Program-made: the position numbers and the translations under genes
Notes under the pieces: model-generated
The model's input: only the letters and a program-made list of their open reading frames with translations
The model's database searches: none
What the model was told of the DNA's origin: nothing
Part shown: one piece after another, positions 54,093-64,000 of the stretch
Layout: each line of letters begins with the position of its first letter
How positions within the stretch are numbered: position 1 is the stretch's first letter
Origin: Marisediminitalea oceani
Lineage (GTDB): Bacteria; Pseudomonadota; Gammaproteobacteria; Enterobacterales; Alteromonadaceae
Assembly (NCBI RefSeq): GCF_003731635.1
Contig: NZ_RCUA01000021.1
Span: 1 to 64,000, forward strand
Length of the DNA: 64,000 bases
Direction of reading: 5' to 3'

Positions 54093-55454
54093 TTATAAGG
54101 TGGGTTTCGCATGCACTGCGGTTACCACACTGACAATCTCACCGTCACTGACCCGGCTGATAATTTCGTCCTGCTCTTTAACCGCCGTAATACTGGTAAT
54201 TGCCTGGTCGGCTTTTAAGGTCGCGGAATAACCGCGTGCCATGGTTGCCAGCGGGCTTACCGACTGCAGCAGGTGCGCCAGTGTAGCAAGCTTCTGCTTG
54301 TGGGTCTCTAGCCGTTGTTGCATTGCCTTCTTCATTCTTTGATCTAAATAAACCTGCTGCGTTTTAATTTTATCCAACTGAATGGCAGGATGTTGGCGGG
54401 CAAGGCGGCTTTCCAGCCACTGCGAAGCGGTTTGGCCACGCGAGAGCTGTTGGTTTATCAGGCTGGTCATTTTCTGTGTCAGTTGATCAACCCGCTGGCC
54501 CTGCTGTTGCAACATCACTTCCGGGTGGCGTGACTTCAGGCGCTGGCTGAGTACGGCTACTTGATGGGCACGACGCTGCAACGCAGTATTAAAAGCTCGC
54601 GTGAGCTGTTGTTGTAACTGGCGTACCTGCACCTGTATTTCGCGCTGGTCCATGGAGAGCAGTTCTGCAGCTGCTGAAGGCGTAGGCGCCCGAAGATCTG
54701 CTACGAAATCGGCGATGGTCACATCCACCTCGTGGCCTACAGCACTAACCAGCGGTAGCGCCGAACGGGCTATTTCCCGGGCCAGTGATTCATTGTTAAA
54801 ACACCATAAGTCTTCCAACGAACCACCGCCACGGGTGAGCAGGATCACGTCTACCTCCTGGCGTTGATTAGCCAGCCAGATATTACGGGCTAACTGGGCT
54901 GCTGCCTGCTCGCCTTGCACCATAGAGGGATAAACAATAACTTCGGTGGCCGGGCTGCGGCGCTTTAATACACTTAATACGTCGTGTAACGCGGCGCCGT
55001 GAGCAGAGGTGATCACACCAATCCGTTTTACGTGGCTTGGCAGTGCTTGTTTATTCGACGGGTCGAAAAGTCCTTCGGCCTGCAGCTTGTATTTTAACTG
55101 CTCAAAAGCCAGTTTTAACTGGCCCTCGCCCTCGGGTTCCATGTTTTCAACCACCAGTTGATAGTCACCCCGGGGTTCATAGATGCCAACACTGGCTCTG
55201 ACCAGTACTTTGTCTCCCTCGCGTGGCGGATTACGAACTACCCGGTTAGCGGAGCGAAACATGGCGGCCCGAACCTGGGCTTTATTGTCCTTGAGGGTAA
55301 AATACCAGTGGCCGGATGATGCACGGGTGAAGTTGGAAATTTCAGCGCTGAGCCACACTAAACCGATCTCACTGGTTAAAATGTTACGCGCCAGGCGATT
55401 TAATGTTGTTACGCTGTGAACTTTTTGCCCGTCCGGGGCAGAGAAAACTGTCAT
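54093..55454 (-). CDS. xseA: Exodeoxyribonuclease VII large subunit
   Basis: The gene encodes 453 residues. N-terminal OB fold (VWLSAEISNFTRASSGHWYFTLKDNKAQVRAAMFR, in pieces), then the catalytic domain with VITSAHGAALHDVLSVLKRR, LLTRGGGSLEDLWCFNNE and VSAVGHEVDVTIADFVADLRAPTPSAAAELL (in pieces). A long coiled-coil C-terminal region follows (about 270-420). It degrades single-stranded DNA with XseB. Divergent from guaB. Confidence 0.96.
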   Translation of the reverse strand: MTVFSAPDGQKVHSVTTLNRLARNILTSEIGLVWLSAEISNFTRASSGHWYFTLKDNKAQVRAAMFRSANRVVRNPPREGDKVLVRASVGIYEPRGDYQLVVENMEPEGEGQLKLAFEQLKYKLQAEGLFDPSNKQALPSHVKRIGVITSAHGAALHDVLSVLKRRSPATEVIVYPSMVQGEQAAAQLARNIWLANQRQEVDVILLTRGGGSLEDLWCFNNESLAREIARSALPLVSAVGHEVDVTIADFVADLRAPTPSAAAELLSMDQREIQVQVRQLQQQLTRAFNTALQRRAHQVAVLSQRLKSRHPEVMLQQQGQRVDQLTQKMTSLINQQLSRGQTASQWLESRLARQHPAIQLDKIKTQQVYLDQRMKKAMQQRLETHKQKLATLAHLLQSVSPLATMARGYSATLKADQAITSITAVKEQDEIISRVSDGEIVSVVTAVHAKPTL

Positions 55455-55489
55455 TGAATGAAAAAACCTCAGCTTTAATGCAAATACAG

Positions 55490-55530
55490 TTTACCTGAAA
55501 GTGAAAAAACACTACAATTGCGCCGCAATT
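55490..55530 (+). promoter_or_regulatory. guaB promoter with downstream dyad
   Basis: TTTACC (55490-55495) and TACAAT (55513-55518) are 17 bases apart. The dyad AATTGC-GCC-GCAATT (55516-55530) covers the likely start point and could be an operator. It does not resemble a PurR box. Confidence 0.6.
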
Positions 55531-55556
55531 AAACCTCAATATACAGGTGTTTTTGC

Positions 55557-57026
55557 ATGCTACGAATCGCTCAAGAAGCGCTAACCTTTGACGATGTTTT
55601 ATTGGTTCCGGCGCATTCCACAGTGCTCCCGCACACAGCCAGTCTACAAACCCGTCTGACTCGCAAGGTAAATCTGAATATCCCTATGGTATCAGCTTCT
55701 ATGGATACTGTAACGGAAGCGCGTTTGGCAATTGCATTAGCCCAGGAAGGCGGTATTGGTTTTGTTCACAAGAACATGACCCCAGAGGAGCAAGCCAAGC
55801 ATGTACGTGAAGTTAAGAAATACGAAAGCGGCGTTGTATCCGATCCGGTTACGGTAAGTGCTACCGATAATCTTGGCAACGTTCAGGCGTTAAGTAAAAA
55901 GATGGGGTATTCGGGATTCCCGGTTACCGATGCAGACAATAATCTTATCGGTATTATTACCGGCCGCGACATGCGCTTTGAAAACCGTCTTGATTTGTCG
56001 GTTGATAAAGTGATGACTCCTAAAGAGCGTCTGGTAACCGTTAAAGAAGGTGCCAGCTCTGAAGAAGTGCTGGAACTGATGCACGAACACCGTATCGAAA
56101 AGATTCTGGTGGTAGACGACAACTTTAAACTCACCGGTCTGATTACTGTTAAGGACTTCCAGAAAGCCGAAAGCAAGCCGAATGCCTGTAAAGACTCACT
56201 GGGTCGCTTACGCGTTGGTGCTGCCGTAGGTGTTGGTCCGGGCACTGATGAGCGCATTGCGCTATTGGTTGAAGCCGGTGTTGATGTATTACTTATTGAT
56301 ACCTCTCACGGCCACTCACAAGGCGTTATCGATCGTGTGAAAACCGTTCGTGAAACTTATCCTGAACTGCAAATTATTGCGGGTAACGTGGCAACAGCCG
56401 AAGGTGCTCTGGCGCTGGCCGATGCCGGTGCCGACGGTATCAAGGTAGGAATTGGTCCGGGTTCAATCTGTACTACCCGCATCGTAACTGGTTGTGGTGT
56501 GCCGCAAATCACTGCTATTTCTGATGCGGTTGAAGCGCTGAAAGACCGTGACATTCCGGTTATCGCCGACGGTGGTATCCGCTTCTCCGGTGATATTGCT
56601 AAAGCGCTGGTCGCTGGTGCAAGCTGTGTAATGGTTGGCTCTATGCTGGCCGGTACCGAGGAAGCGCCTGGTGAAGTAGAGTTATATCAGGGCCGTTATT
56701 ACAAGTCTTACCGTGGTATGGGCTCGTTAGGGGCTATGAATCAGCGTAATGGTTCATCAGATCGTTACTTCCAGGAAAGCGACAACGCAGAAAAACTGGT
56801 ACCGGAAGGTATCGAAGGTCGTGTGGCCTACAAAGGCCCAATCGCCACCATTATCCATCAGCAAATGGGCGGCCTGCGTTCAGCCATGGGCTTAACCGGT
56901 TGTGCTACCATTAACGAACTGAACACCAAGCCGCAATTTGTGCGGGTGACGTCAGCGGGAATGGGTGAGTCACACGTTCACGATGTAAGCATTACAAAAG
57001 AAGCACCTAACTACCGTTTAGGTTAA
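55557..57026 (+). CDS. guaB: IMP dehydrogenase
   Basis: The gene encodes 489 residues (488 in E. coli). TIM barrel interrupted by two CBS domains (about 95-205; [35 protein letters not shown]). Catalytic Cys305 lies in [13 protein letters not shown], with the flap [14 protein letters not shown]. It commits IMP to GMP synthesis. A hairpin separates it from guaA. Confidence 0.97.
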   Translation: MLRIAQEALTFDDVLLVPAHSTVLPHTASLQTRLTRKVNLNIPMVSASMDTVTEARLAIALAQEGGIGFVHKNMTPEEQAKHVREVKKYESGVVSDPVTVSATDNLGNVQALSKKMGYSGFPVTDADNNLIGIITGRDMRFENRLDLSVDKVMTPKERLVTVKEGASSEEVLELMHEHRIEKILVVDDNFKLTGLITVKDFQKAESKPNACKDSLGRLRVGAAVGVGPGTDERIALLVEAGVDVLLIDTSHGHSQGVIDRVKTVRETYPELQIIAGNVATAEGALALADAGADGIKVGIGPGSICTTRIVTGCGVPQITAISDAVEALKDRDIPVIADGGIRFSGDIAKALVAGASCVMVGSMLAGTEEAPGEVELYQGRYYKSYRGMGSLGAMNQRNGSSDRYFQESDNAEKLVPEGIEGRVAYKGPIATIIHQQMGGLRSAMGLTGCATINELNTKPQFVRVTSAGMGESHVHDVSITKEAPNYRLG

Positions 57027-57055
57027 ACTTTACCAACACGAATCGATTGATTTAT

Positions 57056-57086
57056 CAGGCTGGTTAATACCAGCCTGCTTGTTTTC
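57056..57086 (+). terminator. Hairpin between guaB and guaA
   Basis: CAGGCTGG (57056-57063), loop TTAATA, CCAGCCTG (57070-57077), followed by CTTGTTTTC. It is a perfect stem with a broken T-tract, likely a partial terminator lowering guaA relative to guaB. Confidence 0.55.
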
Positions 57087-57104
57087 TATTTTAAGGCAAA
57101 CACC

Positions 57105-58682
57105 ATGACACAAAACATCCATGATCATCGCATACTAATTCTGGATTTTGGCTCACAGTATACTCAGCTCATTGCCCGCCGTGTGCGCGAGCTTGGCGTC
57201 TATTGCGAACTCTGGGCATGGGATGTCACAGAAGAACAGATCAAATCGTTTAATCCGCAGGGTATTATCCTGTCGGGTGGTCCGGAATCGGTTACCGAAG
57301 ACAACTCGCCACGTGCACCTGAATATGTATTTAATGCGGGTGTTCCTGTATTGGGTGTTTGCTACGGCATGCAAACCATGGCTGAGCAGCTTGGCGGTAA
57401 GGTGCAGGGCTCAGATAAGCGTGAATTTGGTTATGCTCAGGTAGAAGTGGTTAAGTCAAACGATCTACTGGCCAATATCGAAGACGCCATCAGTGCCGAA
57501 GGCAATGCGTTGCTGGATGTATGGATGAGCCACGGTGATAAAGTTATCGCCATTCCTGACGGCTTTGAAACGGTTGCTCTCACGCCTTCGTGCCCACATG
57601 CGGCTATGGTGAATACTGATAAGCAATTCTACGGTGTACAGTTCCACCCGGAAGTGACTCATACCCGTCAGGGCATGCGCTTACTGCAGCACTTTGTGAT
57701 GGATATCTGCGGCTGTGAAAAGCTGTGGACGCCGGATGCGATTATCGAAGATGCCATTGCCCGCATTAAAGAAAAAGTAGGTGATGATGAGGTGATTCTG
57801 GGGCTGTCTGGTGGTGTGGATTCATCGGTAGTTGCCATGCTCATCCACCGTGCCATTGGCGACAAACTCACTTGTGTATTTGTTGATAACGGCTTGCTGC
57901 GATTAAACGAAGGGCAGCAGGTAATGGATATGTTTGGTGACCATTTCGGTCTTAATATCATTAAAATCGATGCCGAAGATCGCTTCCTTGCCCGCCTTGA
58001 GGGGATTGATGATCCGGAGTTAAAGCGTAAAGCAATCGGTAACGAATTTGTTGCGGTATTTGATGAAGAAGCTGGCAAGCTGGTTAACGCCAAATGGTTA
58101 GCGCAGGGCACTATTTATCCGGATGTAATTGAGTCTGCAGGCTCTGCAACCGGTAAGGCTCACGTTATCAAGTCTCACCACAACGTGGGTGGTTTACCAG
58201 AAGATATGAAGCTGGGTCTGGTTGAGCCATTGCGTGAATTGTTTAAAGACGAAGTGCGCAAGATTGGTTTAGAACTGGGTCTGCCATACGATATGCTGTA
58301 TCGCCATCCTTTCCCTGGACCAGGTTTGGGCGTGCGTGTACTGGGCGAAATCAAAAAAGAATACTGCGATTTGCTGCGCCGTGCAGACGCTATCTTTATC
58401 GAAGAGCTGCATAACGCAGAGCTTTACCACAAAGTAAGTCAGGCCTTTACAGTATTCCTGCCGGTTAAATCGGTAGGCGTAATGGGCGATGCACGTAAGT
58501 ATGATTGGGTTGTATCGCTGCGCGCGGTAGAAACCATCGACTTTATGACTGCACACTGGGCACACCTGCCATATGACTTCCTGGGTAAAGTGTCTAACCG
58601 CATCATCAACGAAATCGATGGTATTTCCCGCGTGGTTTACGATATTTCAGGTAAGCCACCGGCCACCATTGAGTGGGAATAG
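57105..58682 (+). CDS. guaA: GMP synthase (glutamine-hydrolysing)
   Basis: The gene encodes 525 residues, exactly as in E. coli. Glutamine amidotransferase half: [19 protein letters not shown], nucleophile Cys86 in [14 protein letters not shown], His-Glu in [10 protein letters not shown]. Synthetase half: P-loop [14 protein letters not shown], and the dimer domain with [15 protein letters not shown]. It aminates XMP to GMP. Confidence 0.98.
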   Translation: MTQNIHDHRILILDFGSQYTQLIARRVRELGVYCELWAWDVTEEQIKSFNPQGIILSGGPESVTEDNSPRAPEYVFNAGVPVLGVCYGMQTMAEQLGGKVQGSDKREFGYAQVEVVKSNDLLANIEDAISAEGNALLDVWMSHGDKVIAIPDGFETVALTPSCPHAAMVNTDKQFYGVQFHPEVTHTRQGMRLLQHFVMDICGCEKLWTPDAIIEDAIARIKEKVGDDEVILGLSGGVDSSVVAMLIHRAIGDKLTCVFVDNGLLRLNEGQQVMDMFGDHFGLNIIKIDAEDRFLARLEGIDDPELKRKAIGNEFVAVFDEEAGKLVNAKWLAQGTIYPDVIESAGSATGKAHVIKSHHNVGGLPEDMKLGLVEPLRELFKDEVRKIGLELGLPYDMLYRHPFPGPGLGVRVLGEIKKEYCDLLRRADAIFIEELHNAELYHKVSQAFTVFLPVKSVGVMGDARKYDWVVSLRAVETIDFMTAHWAHLPYDFLGKVSNRIINEIDGISRVVYDISGKPPATIEWE

Positions 58683-58712
58683 ACTTGTGGTTCTAAACTA
58701 AGTTAATTAAAT

Positions 58713-58740
58713 AAAAGCCCTGCTAATGCGGGGCTTTTTT
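58713..58740 (+). terminator. Terminator of guaA
   Basis: AAAAGCCCTGC (58713-58723), loop TAAT, GCGGGGCTTTTTT (58728-58740). One wobble pair in an eleven-base stem and a six-T tail. Confidence 0.9.
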
Positions 58741-59110
58741 ATGCCAGCAGTGAGGGCTATTCAATATAGGGCGGTATTAAATTTAAAAAATTAAAAATAG
58801 ATGTCGGAAATTACCTGGCAAATCACGCTTACATGGCAGAAGCCATAAATCTTATTGCAACGCTCAAAAGAGTGAGAATAAGGTGCGTTCTGTTTACGTA
58901 GGCTACGAATTTCAGTATTCATTCTGAAAAGAAATTCGTTCTGAACCAGGACTCTGGAGTAGATTAAAATAAATAGATGCTTTTATCTCAGTCAACTCTT
59001 TGATTTGTTTTGGTTTGATGAAAAATTCATCATTTATCAGGCTGAAATACCTGCCTTTACAGCGATACTAAGGTATAGAAACGTACGTGGCTGAAAGTGC
59101 GATAAGGCTC

Positions 59111-59127
59111 TAACTTGTTGCAAGTTA
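59111..59127. promoter_or_regulatory. Operator-like dyad ahead of the peroxidase-like gene
   Basis: TAACTTG-TTG-CAAGTTA is a perfect dyad with seven-base arms and a three-base centre, lying 28 bases before the chosen ATG. A regulator dimer could bind here; which one is unknown. Confidence 0.4.
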
Positions 59128-59154
59128 ATGTTTATAATCCAAGGATGTTACGCA

Positions 59155-60573
59155 ATGAAATCACTGTCACCTCACATTACCCGCTGTGCCGTTAGCGGGA
59201 TTTGCCTCACGTTACTTTCAGGTTGTTTGTATGATAAGGACAGCGAGGTTGACGCTTCAGCAATGCCATCTCCTTCGGATGAGTTAAGGCAGACTGTCGA
59301 AGCTAGTAACCCGAATGGACTCAGCGCGTACATACTGCCCGAAAGTGATGATTTTGAGAAGATTCCCCAGGATCCCAATAATCCCTTAACAGCAGAAAAA
59401 GTGCGGCTGGGTCAGTTTCTTTTCCATGAAACAGCACTGGCTACAGAAGGCGTTAATGCTGAGCATAGCGGAACCTGGTCTTGCGCCAGTTGCCACCATG
59501 CCGATGCGGGATTTAAATCCGGGGTACCGCAAGGGATAGGCGAAGGTGGGGAAGGCTTTGGTGTTAAAGGTGAAATGCGAGTCTTTGCCTACGGGTTTGA
59601 TAAGTCATCAGAGGATCCAGATTATGTACCGGATGTACAGCCTTTTGCCTCCCCTACGATCCTCAATACGGCTTATCAGGAAGTCATGCTCTGGAACGGG
59701 CAATTTGGTAATGCTCAGGATGGTAGCGTCAATATGGGGCTGGCAGAGCATGTGCTTGCTCCTCAGGGAACGCCTAAATATGAAAACCTTCGGCAATTAT
59801 CGGGCCTGGAAACACAAGCGATTGCCGGCACGGCTGTTCATCGCCTGAAAACCCATGAGGACTCAGTGTTACAGACTAATGATGAATATGTTTTGTTATT
59901 TGAGCTGGCTTTTCCACAGGCAAGTGAAGACATTGTTAGCGAGGCAGGTAAAGCCATTGCAGCCTACGAACGAACCGTTCTGGCCAACCGGGCGCCTTTT
60001 CAACGTTGGTTGAGAGGAGATAGCGCTGCATTAACTGACCTGGAAATTAGCGGGGCTAAATTGTTTTTTGGTAAAGCGAATTGTTTCAGCTGTCATACCG
60101 GCCCGGGCTTGAGTTCTGAACAGGGCGCATCAGAAGCTGAAATGTTCATGGCGCTTGGCTTTGCTGATTTCGACCCGAATCATCCGCAGATTAGTGGCGT
60201 TGTAACGGATGCTGACTCTCGGGGAAGAGGAGGTTTTACCGGCGAAAGTGAAGACGATTACAAGTTCAAGGTGCCTCAACTCTATAACCTTGCTGATTCA
60301 GAGGTATTTGGTCATGGCGCTAGTTTTGATTCAATCCGCGATGTCGTTGCTTACAAAAATGCAGCAGTGCCTCAAAAGGTGATTCCTGCCAACCAGCTTG
60401 ATCCACGCTTTATACCGTTGGGGTTAACTGAACTGGAGATTGATCAATTAACGGCTTTTCTTGAGTACGCACTGTATGACCCGGATCTGGCCCGCTATAA
60501 ACCTGATGCATTACCAACTGGCGCCTGCTTTCCTGTAGCAGATGAACTATCCAAACTGGATTTAAACTGTTAG
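59155..60573 (+). CDS. Di-heme cytochrome c peroxidase-like lipoprotein (MauG/CcpA family)
   Basis: About 472 residues from ATG 59155, which follows AAGGATG; the upstream ATG at 59128 lacks a ribosome site. Lipobox TLLSGC. Two heme motifs, CASCHH (in GTWSCASCHHADAGFKSG) and CFSCHTG (in FFGKANCFSCHTGPG), plus QFLFHETAL and PQLYNLADSEVFGHGASF, place it in the bacterial di-heme peroxidase/MauG superfamily. It probably reduces peroxide or modifies a partner protein in the envelope. It needs the ccm system at 10835-17839. Single gene. Confidence 0.88.
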   Translation: MKSLSPHITRCAVSGICLTLLSGCLYDKDSEVDASAMPSPSDELRQTVEASNPNGLSAYILPESDDFEKIPQDPNNPLTAEKVRLGQFLFHETALATEGVNAEHSGTWSCASCHHADAGFKSGVPQGIGEGGEGFGVKGEMRVFAYGFDKSSEDPDYVPDVQPFASPTILNTAYQEVMLWNGQFGNAQDGSVNMGLAEHVLAPQGTPKYENLRQLSGLETQAIAGTAVHRLKTHEDSVLQTNDEYVLLFELAFPQASEDIVSEAGKAIAAYERTVLANRAPFQRWLRGDSAALTDLEISGAKLFFGKANCFSCHTGPGLSSEQGASEAEMFMALGFADFDPNHPQISGVVTDADSRGRGGFTGESEDDYKFKVPQLYNLADSEVFGHGASFDSIRDVVAYKNAAVPQKVIPANQLDPRFIPLGLTELEIDQLTAFLEYALYDPDLARYKPDALPTGACFPVADELSKLDLNC

Positions 60574-60746
60574 ACGGCTGCTTCCTTAAACGGGCATAAA
60601 TCACTACTTTAGTCTTATTAATTGTGACGTTTTGTATGATTTATGCCCAGCCTTTCACACAACTGTCATATTCCCGCGCTGTAATTAGGCTCCTTTCACA
60701 CGGAGGGTGAATCAATGATTTTAACAAGCGCTTTCCGGAGATTTAA

Positions 60747-62369
60747 ATGATACGATTTACTAGTATCAATCGTCTGATAATGACCCCCGTTCTGGCAATC
60801 ATTGCCGTTCTCGTCCTGCTCAACGCAGGCTCTTTAACTATCGCTTTCTCCTTAATGAGCGACATTGAGCAGGTTGAACAAACCAATGTAGTGCACGAAC
60901 GCTTGGTTTCAGAAGCGCTGACTGAGTTTAAAACCCAGGTCCAGGAATGGAAAAATGTGTTATTGCGCGGTGCTTCGGATAAAGACAGAGAAAAATACTG
61001 GTCACGTTTTCAGGCCCGGGAAGCAGAGGTTCAGGCCATTCTGCGTAAGCTGGTGGCTGGCGCGGAGCTAAACGCTGACTCAGCCGGTTTGATAGACCGT
61101 TTCTTAACGTCTCACCAGAAGATGGGAGTCAAGTACCGCGAAGGGTACGAAGCATTTGTTGCCGCTGACTATAACCCGCATACCGGTGATACCTTTGTAA
61201 GAGGTATCGACCGTGAGCCAGCAGAGCTTTTACAACAGGCAACCGACCAGATAGCCCAGGCAACCCGTCAGGCCAAAGAGCAGGTAACAGGGCAAACCAG
61301 TCAGCGCTTATGGCTAATCATGGGCTTGTCGATTGTATTGAGCGGCCTGTGTATTGTTTATCTGATTACGAACCTGCGTCGCAACATTGTTAAACCTACC
61401 CGCGAAATTGCTACCTGTCTGCAGAAAATGGAGCAAAAAGATTACGATTATCGCCTTGAGTATCGCAGCGATCATGAGCTTGGCCTAGTGGCCAGTGCCA
61501 CGCGTCACTTGCAGAACAAGTTGCAGGATACGGTTACCATATTGTCTGATGCTCAGCATCAGATTCGTCAGTCCCATGACATTCTGGAAGATGTCAGCAG
61601 CGCCATCGCAAAAGGAGCCAGCGATCAGCACACTTCGTCTGACTCACTGGCGCAGGCGAATGATAAACTTGATGAAATTGTTAAAGGTCTGGTCACCATA
61701 ACCAGTCAGGTGTCTGTGGCATCGGGCCATTCCCAACAGCAGGTTCAGGAATGCTATACCACCTTTGATAGCGCCAATAAGGGCTTTGCTGAGCTGGCGA
61801 AAACCGTCGCATCCGCCAGTCAGATTGTTAATGAGCTACAGGCCCGCAGTGCCAGCATTCTAACCGTGGTGAATGTGATCAATGAAATTGCCGATCAGAC
61901 CAACCTGCTAGCCCTTAATGCGGCTATTGAGGCGGCACGGGCCGGTGAGCATGGTCGCGGTTTCGCCGTAGTGGCTGACGAAGTGCGGGCTCTGGCAGCC
62001 AAAACGCAGCAATCAACCCAGGAAATTAATGCTATTTTAAGTGCCTTTGAAGCCGATGCATCAAAAGCGGTCTCGGCGATGGCAAGTGGTCAGCAACATG
62101 CTGATGTGAATGCTCAAAGCGCACAACAGGCTCTGGCGCTGCTTAATGAGCTGGTGCGTTACATTGATGAAACCCAAAGCGTGGTCGGTGCGCTGGAAGA
62201 AGCGGCGAACGATCAAAGCAGCATTCAGCGGCAGCTGGATGGGGTAATCGCCCGGGTAATGACTTCTGCAGAAGATTATAAGTCTTTATCACAGAGCAAT
62301 AATATCTCGGAAGCTATCAACATGATGTCAAAAAATGTGATGTCTGTGGTTTCTGCATTGAGCCGATAA
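60747..62369 (+). CDS. Methyl-accepting chemotaxis protein
   Basis: The gene encodes 540 residues: membrane helix about 12-36, a periplasmic sensor (about 37-185) rich in helix, a second helix (about 186-206, [20 protein letters not shown]), a HAMP region, then a cytoplasmic signalling coiled coil. The hairpin tip is [24 protein letters not shown], followed by [18 protein letters not shown]. The ligand is unknown. Single gene; no che genes nearby. Confidence 0.95.
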   Translation: MIRFTSINRLIMTPVLAIIAVLVLLNAGSLTIAFSLMSDIEQVEQTNVVHERLVSEALTEFKTQVQEWKNVLLRGASDKDREKYWSRFQAREAEVQAILRKLVAGAELNADSAGLIDRFLTSHQKMGVKYREGYEAFVAADYNPHTGDTFVRGIDREPAELLQQATDQIAQATRQAKEQVTGQTSQRLWLIMGLSIVLSGLCIVYLITNLRRNIVKPTREIATCLQKMEQKDYDYRLEYRSDHELGLVASATRHLQNKLQDTVTILSDAQHQIRQSHDILEDVSSAIAKGASDQHTSSDSLAQANDKLDEIVKGLVTITSQVSVASGHSQQQVQECYTTFDSANKGFAELAKTVASASQIVNELQARSASILTVVNVINEIADQTNLLALNAAIEAARAGEHGRGFAVVADEVRALAAKTQQSTQEINAILSAFEADASKAVSAMASGQQHADVNAQSAQQALALLNELVRYIDETQSVVGALEEAANDQSSIQRQLDGVIARVMTSAEDYKSLSQSNNISEAINMMSKNVMSVVSALSR

Positions 62370-62426
62370 CCGCTCAATGCAGTACAATACCCAACTCGTT
62401 TAACAGAAATTGGTAACGTTGGTATT

Positions 62427-63326
62427 TTGCAGCATCTGGTTTTCCACCCTATTTACAGTCAGCTCGAGTTGCCGGTCAGGCATCGTTTTCCCATCGAAAA
62501 ATACCAGGGGATCCATGATGCCCTGTGCGCTGGTGGCGTATCGGAGTCAGCGTTTATAACGCCTGCGCCGGTGGCCAGGGAAACACTGACCGCCTGCTAC
62601 GATGCCAGTTATGTTGATGCACTGATTGGTGGCACATTAGATAGCAAGGCAATGCGACGCATTGGTTTTCCCTGGTCTGAACAACTGATTAAACGCAGCC
62701 TCACCGCAGTAGGTGGTACCCTCAAAACCGCTGAGCTGGCGTTGCAGCATGGATTGGCCCTTAACCTTACCGGCGGTTATCATCATGCTGCTGCAGATTG
62801 GGGTTCTGGTTTTTGTTTGTTTAATGATTTGTATCTCGCCGCCAGGCAGATGCTCACCAATCCAGGCATAGATTCGGTGCTTATTATCGATTTAGATGTG
62901 CACCAGGGAGATGGCACCGCGCTCCTCGCTCAGGAGGATACCGCGGTGATCACCTTGTCATTGCATGGCGAGAAAAATTTTCCTCACCGTAAGCAGCAGT
63001 CAGACATGGATTTCCCTTTACCTAAAGGGATGACGGATGAACCTTACCTTGCTACGCTGGATGAGGCGCTGAGTATAGCGGAACGCCTGTATGCACCCGA
63101 TGCCGTAATCTATGACGCCGGTGTGGATGTGCACGAAAACGATGATTTAGGACTGTTAAATATCACTACCGCAGGGGTTTACCAGCGCGACTGTATGGTG
63201 TTTGATTGGTGTCGTCGGCATAACCTGCCCGTGGCTTGTGTTATTGGCGGCGGTTACCAGCGGGATATCAATGCGTTGGTAGACGTGCATCTGCAGATGT
63301 ACCGCGCGGCAGGGGTTATTTCGTAG
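62427..63326 (+). CDS. Histone deacetylase-family hydrolase
   Basis: The gene encodes 299 residues from TTG 62427. Arginase-deacetylase fold: active-site histidines in LTGGYHHAAADWGSGFCLFND, zinc ligands in IIDLDVHQGDGTA and YDAGVDVHENDDLG, and VIGGGYQRD near the end. Bacterial members deacetylate acetylpolyamines, acetoin-related enzymes or other acyl amides; the substrate here is unknown. It converges on pldA, one base pair apart at the ends. Confidence 0.92.
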   Translation: MQHLVFHPIYSQLELPVRHRFPIEKYQGIHDALCAGGVSESAFITPAPVARETLTACYDASYVDALIGGTLDSKAMRRIGFPWSEQLIKRSLTAVGGTLKTAELALQHGLALNLTGGYHHAAADWGSGFCLFNDLYLAARQMLTNPGIDSVLIIDLDVHQGDGTALLAQEDTAVITLSLHGEKNFPHRKQQSDMDFPLPKGMTDEPYLATLDEALSIAERLYAPDAVIYDAGVDVHENDDLGLLNITTAGVYQRDCMVFDWCRRHNLPVACVIGGGYQRDINALVDVHLQMYRAAGVIS

Positions 63327-63328
63327 CG

Positions 63329-64000
63329 CTAAAATGCCGCCAGCTGGAATCCCAGACCGATACGGTTCTGGCGGCGGTCGTAGTCGATCAGGCTATCACC
63401 ATAGCCATTAAAATACTGCAGTACCACTTCATAACGGGGAGACACCGGATAACTGACCGACAACTCCAGGCTACCACGGTTGTTATCAAACTCCAGGTTA
63501 TTGCGCAGGCGGGCAAATAAACCAAAGCCTTTAATGCGCGTACCATAACCAAGTTCAATGCGGCCGTAATAGTGATTAATTCTGGGGTTATCATCGCCAG
63601 CCGGATCGTCCGGAGAGGTTTTTTCATCTTCGGGGATGCGATACCAGGTGCGCAGATAATAGATATCGTCAGCATCGCTGAACAAACTGGTCAGCATAAT
63701 GCGGTTCCAACTGCGCGAGCGAAGCTCACTCTGACCGTTAGACATGTGGTTAAAGCCCAGCTGCAGGGCATTAAAATCGATACCAAGGAGCTTTATATCG
63801 GTATTCCACTGATAGAAAATTTCCGGCTCGTAATTGGTTTCCCTGAAGGGCTTGGATACTTCACTGTTATAAAGTTGCCAGAACGAGGTAAGCGTAAAGC
63901 CAAAATAGACGCCTTCTACGGAGTCGGGCTGGGTGTATAGAGGCAGCTTTACACTGATTTGAAACTTGGCTTCCTTACTGTCGACGTTATCTTCGGTCAG
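63329..64000 (-). CDS. pldA: Outer membrane phospholipase A1, 3' part (cut by window edge)
   Basis: The frame is open leftward from the window edge, giving about 223 residues. The catalytic motif FNHMSNGQSELRSRSWNR carries His and Ser as in E. coli OMPLA (His142, Ser144). Upstream, beyond the internal ATG at 63745, the same frame gives SFWQLYNSEVSKPFRETNYEPE, a family hallmark, so the gene clearly continues past 64000. Strands end with YSV-type alternation and a terminal Phe. It hydrolyses phospholipids that reach the outer leaflet, complementing MlaA at 17836. Confidence 0.95.
   Translation of the reverse strand: MTEDNVDSKEAKFQISVKLPLYTQPDSVEGVYFGFTLTSFWQLYNSEVSKPFRETNYEPEIFYQWNTDIKLLGIDFNALQLGFNHMSNGQSELRSRSWNRIMLTSLFSDADDIYYLRTWYRIPEDEKTSPDDPAGDDNPRINHYYGRIELGYGTRIKGFGLFARLRNNLEFDNNRGSLELSVSYPVSPRYEVVLQYFNGYGDSLIDYDRRQNRIGLGFQLAAF

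Larger units (their letters stand above)
58683..59154. other. Intergenic region guaA to peroxidase-like gene
   Basis: About 470 bases without a gene. It starts with the guaA terminator (58713-58740). It holds an inverted repeat CGAATTTC (58906-58913) with GAAATTCG (58931-58938), and near its end the dyad at 59111-59127. The rest is AT-rich and I see no further structure. Confidence 0.5.

Noticed and set aside
63388-63745. Treating the frame starting at 63745 as a complete small gene
   Set aside because: The ATG is the Met of the HMSNG catalytic motif; the same frame continues upstream with OMPLA sequence to the window edge.
1-64000. CRISPR arrays, tRNA and rRNA genes
   Set aside because: I looked for regular direct repeats with spacers and for tRNA-like cloverleaf ends (GTTCRANNC with CCA) and saw none; a covariance search could still find something missed by eye.

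Overview
The window looks like a chromosomal segment of a marine-type gammaproteobacterium, most likely Alteromonadales (Alteromonas, Salinimonas or a relative). The inference rests on family-level recognition of the housekeeping genes: a complete ccm cytochrome c maturation operon ending in mlaA, iscR-iscS joined to a suf operon, pilW-rodZ-ispG-hisS-yfgM-bamB-der, xseA and guaBA. The genus cannot be fixed from sequence reading alone. No rRNA, tRNA or CRISPR array was seen.

Positions 1-6884 are accessory DNA, visibly richer in A+T than the rest. They hold one end of an IS21-family element, a small orphan gene resembling an antitoxin toxin-binding domain, and a tightly overlapping leftward operon (RecD2-type helicase, HTH plus coiled-coil protein, serine recombinase, two unknown small proteins). 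A noncoding stretch follows, then two integron-type gene cassettes, each with a HAD-IB phosphatase and its own attC site but with no integron integrase in view. The accessory block ends abruptly inside recA: only the last part of recA (from about the L2 DNA-binding loop to the stop) and its terminator remain at 6885-7397. This is best read as the right junction of an integrated island whose integrase and left junction lie outside the window.

7485-18693: an orphan type IV pilin-like gene, a leftward pair resembling FlhB C-terminus and FliK, then ccmABCDEFGHI and mlaA, almost every gene overlapping the next. 18741-21670: galE, a small membrane protein and a POT peptide transporter, all leftward.

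21853-32214: surface polysaccharide region. Leftward genes encode an ABC-type capsule exporter (KpsE, KpsT, KpsM, KpsD-like) and a small lipoprotein. Rightward genes encode a WecA-like initiating transferase, two family 2 glycosyltransferases, UDP-glucose dehydrogenase and GalU. Together they could make UDP-glucose and UDP-glucuronate, build a glycan on undecaprenyl phosphate or another acceptor, and export it.

32288-42896: suhB (leftward), trmJ, cysE, then iron-sulfur cluster assembly: iscR, iscS, sufB, sufC, sufD, sufS, an A-type carrier, sufT and sufE. Two sites matching the type 1 IscR box lie on the promoters of iscR and sufB, so the whole route appears to be under IscR feedback. 43020-58682 carries ndk, rlmN, pilW (with a LysM tail), rodZ, ispG, hisS, yfgM, bamB, der, an unknown lipoprotein, xseA, guaB and guaA. 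58683-64000 holds a di-heme peroxidase-like lipoprotein, a chemoreceptor, a histone-deacetylase-family hydrolase and the 3' part of pldA, which runs off the window edge.
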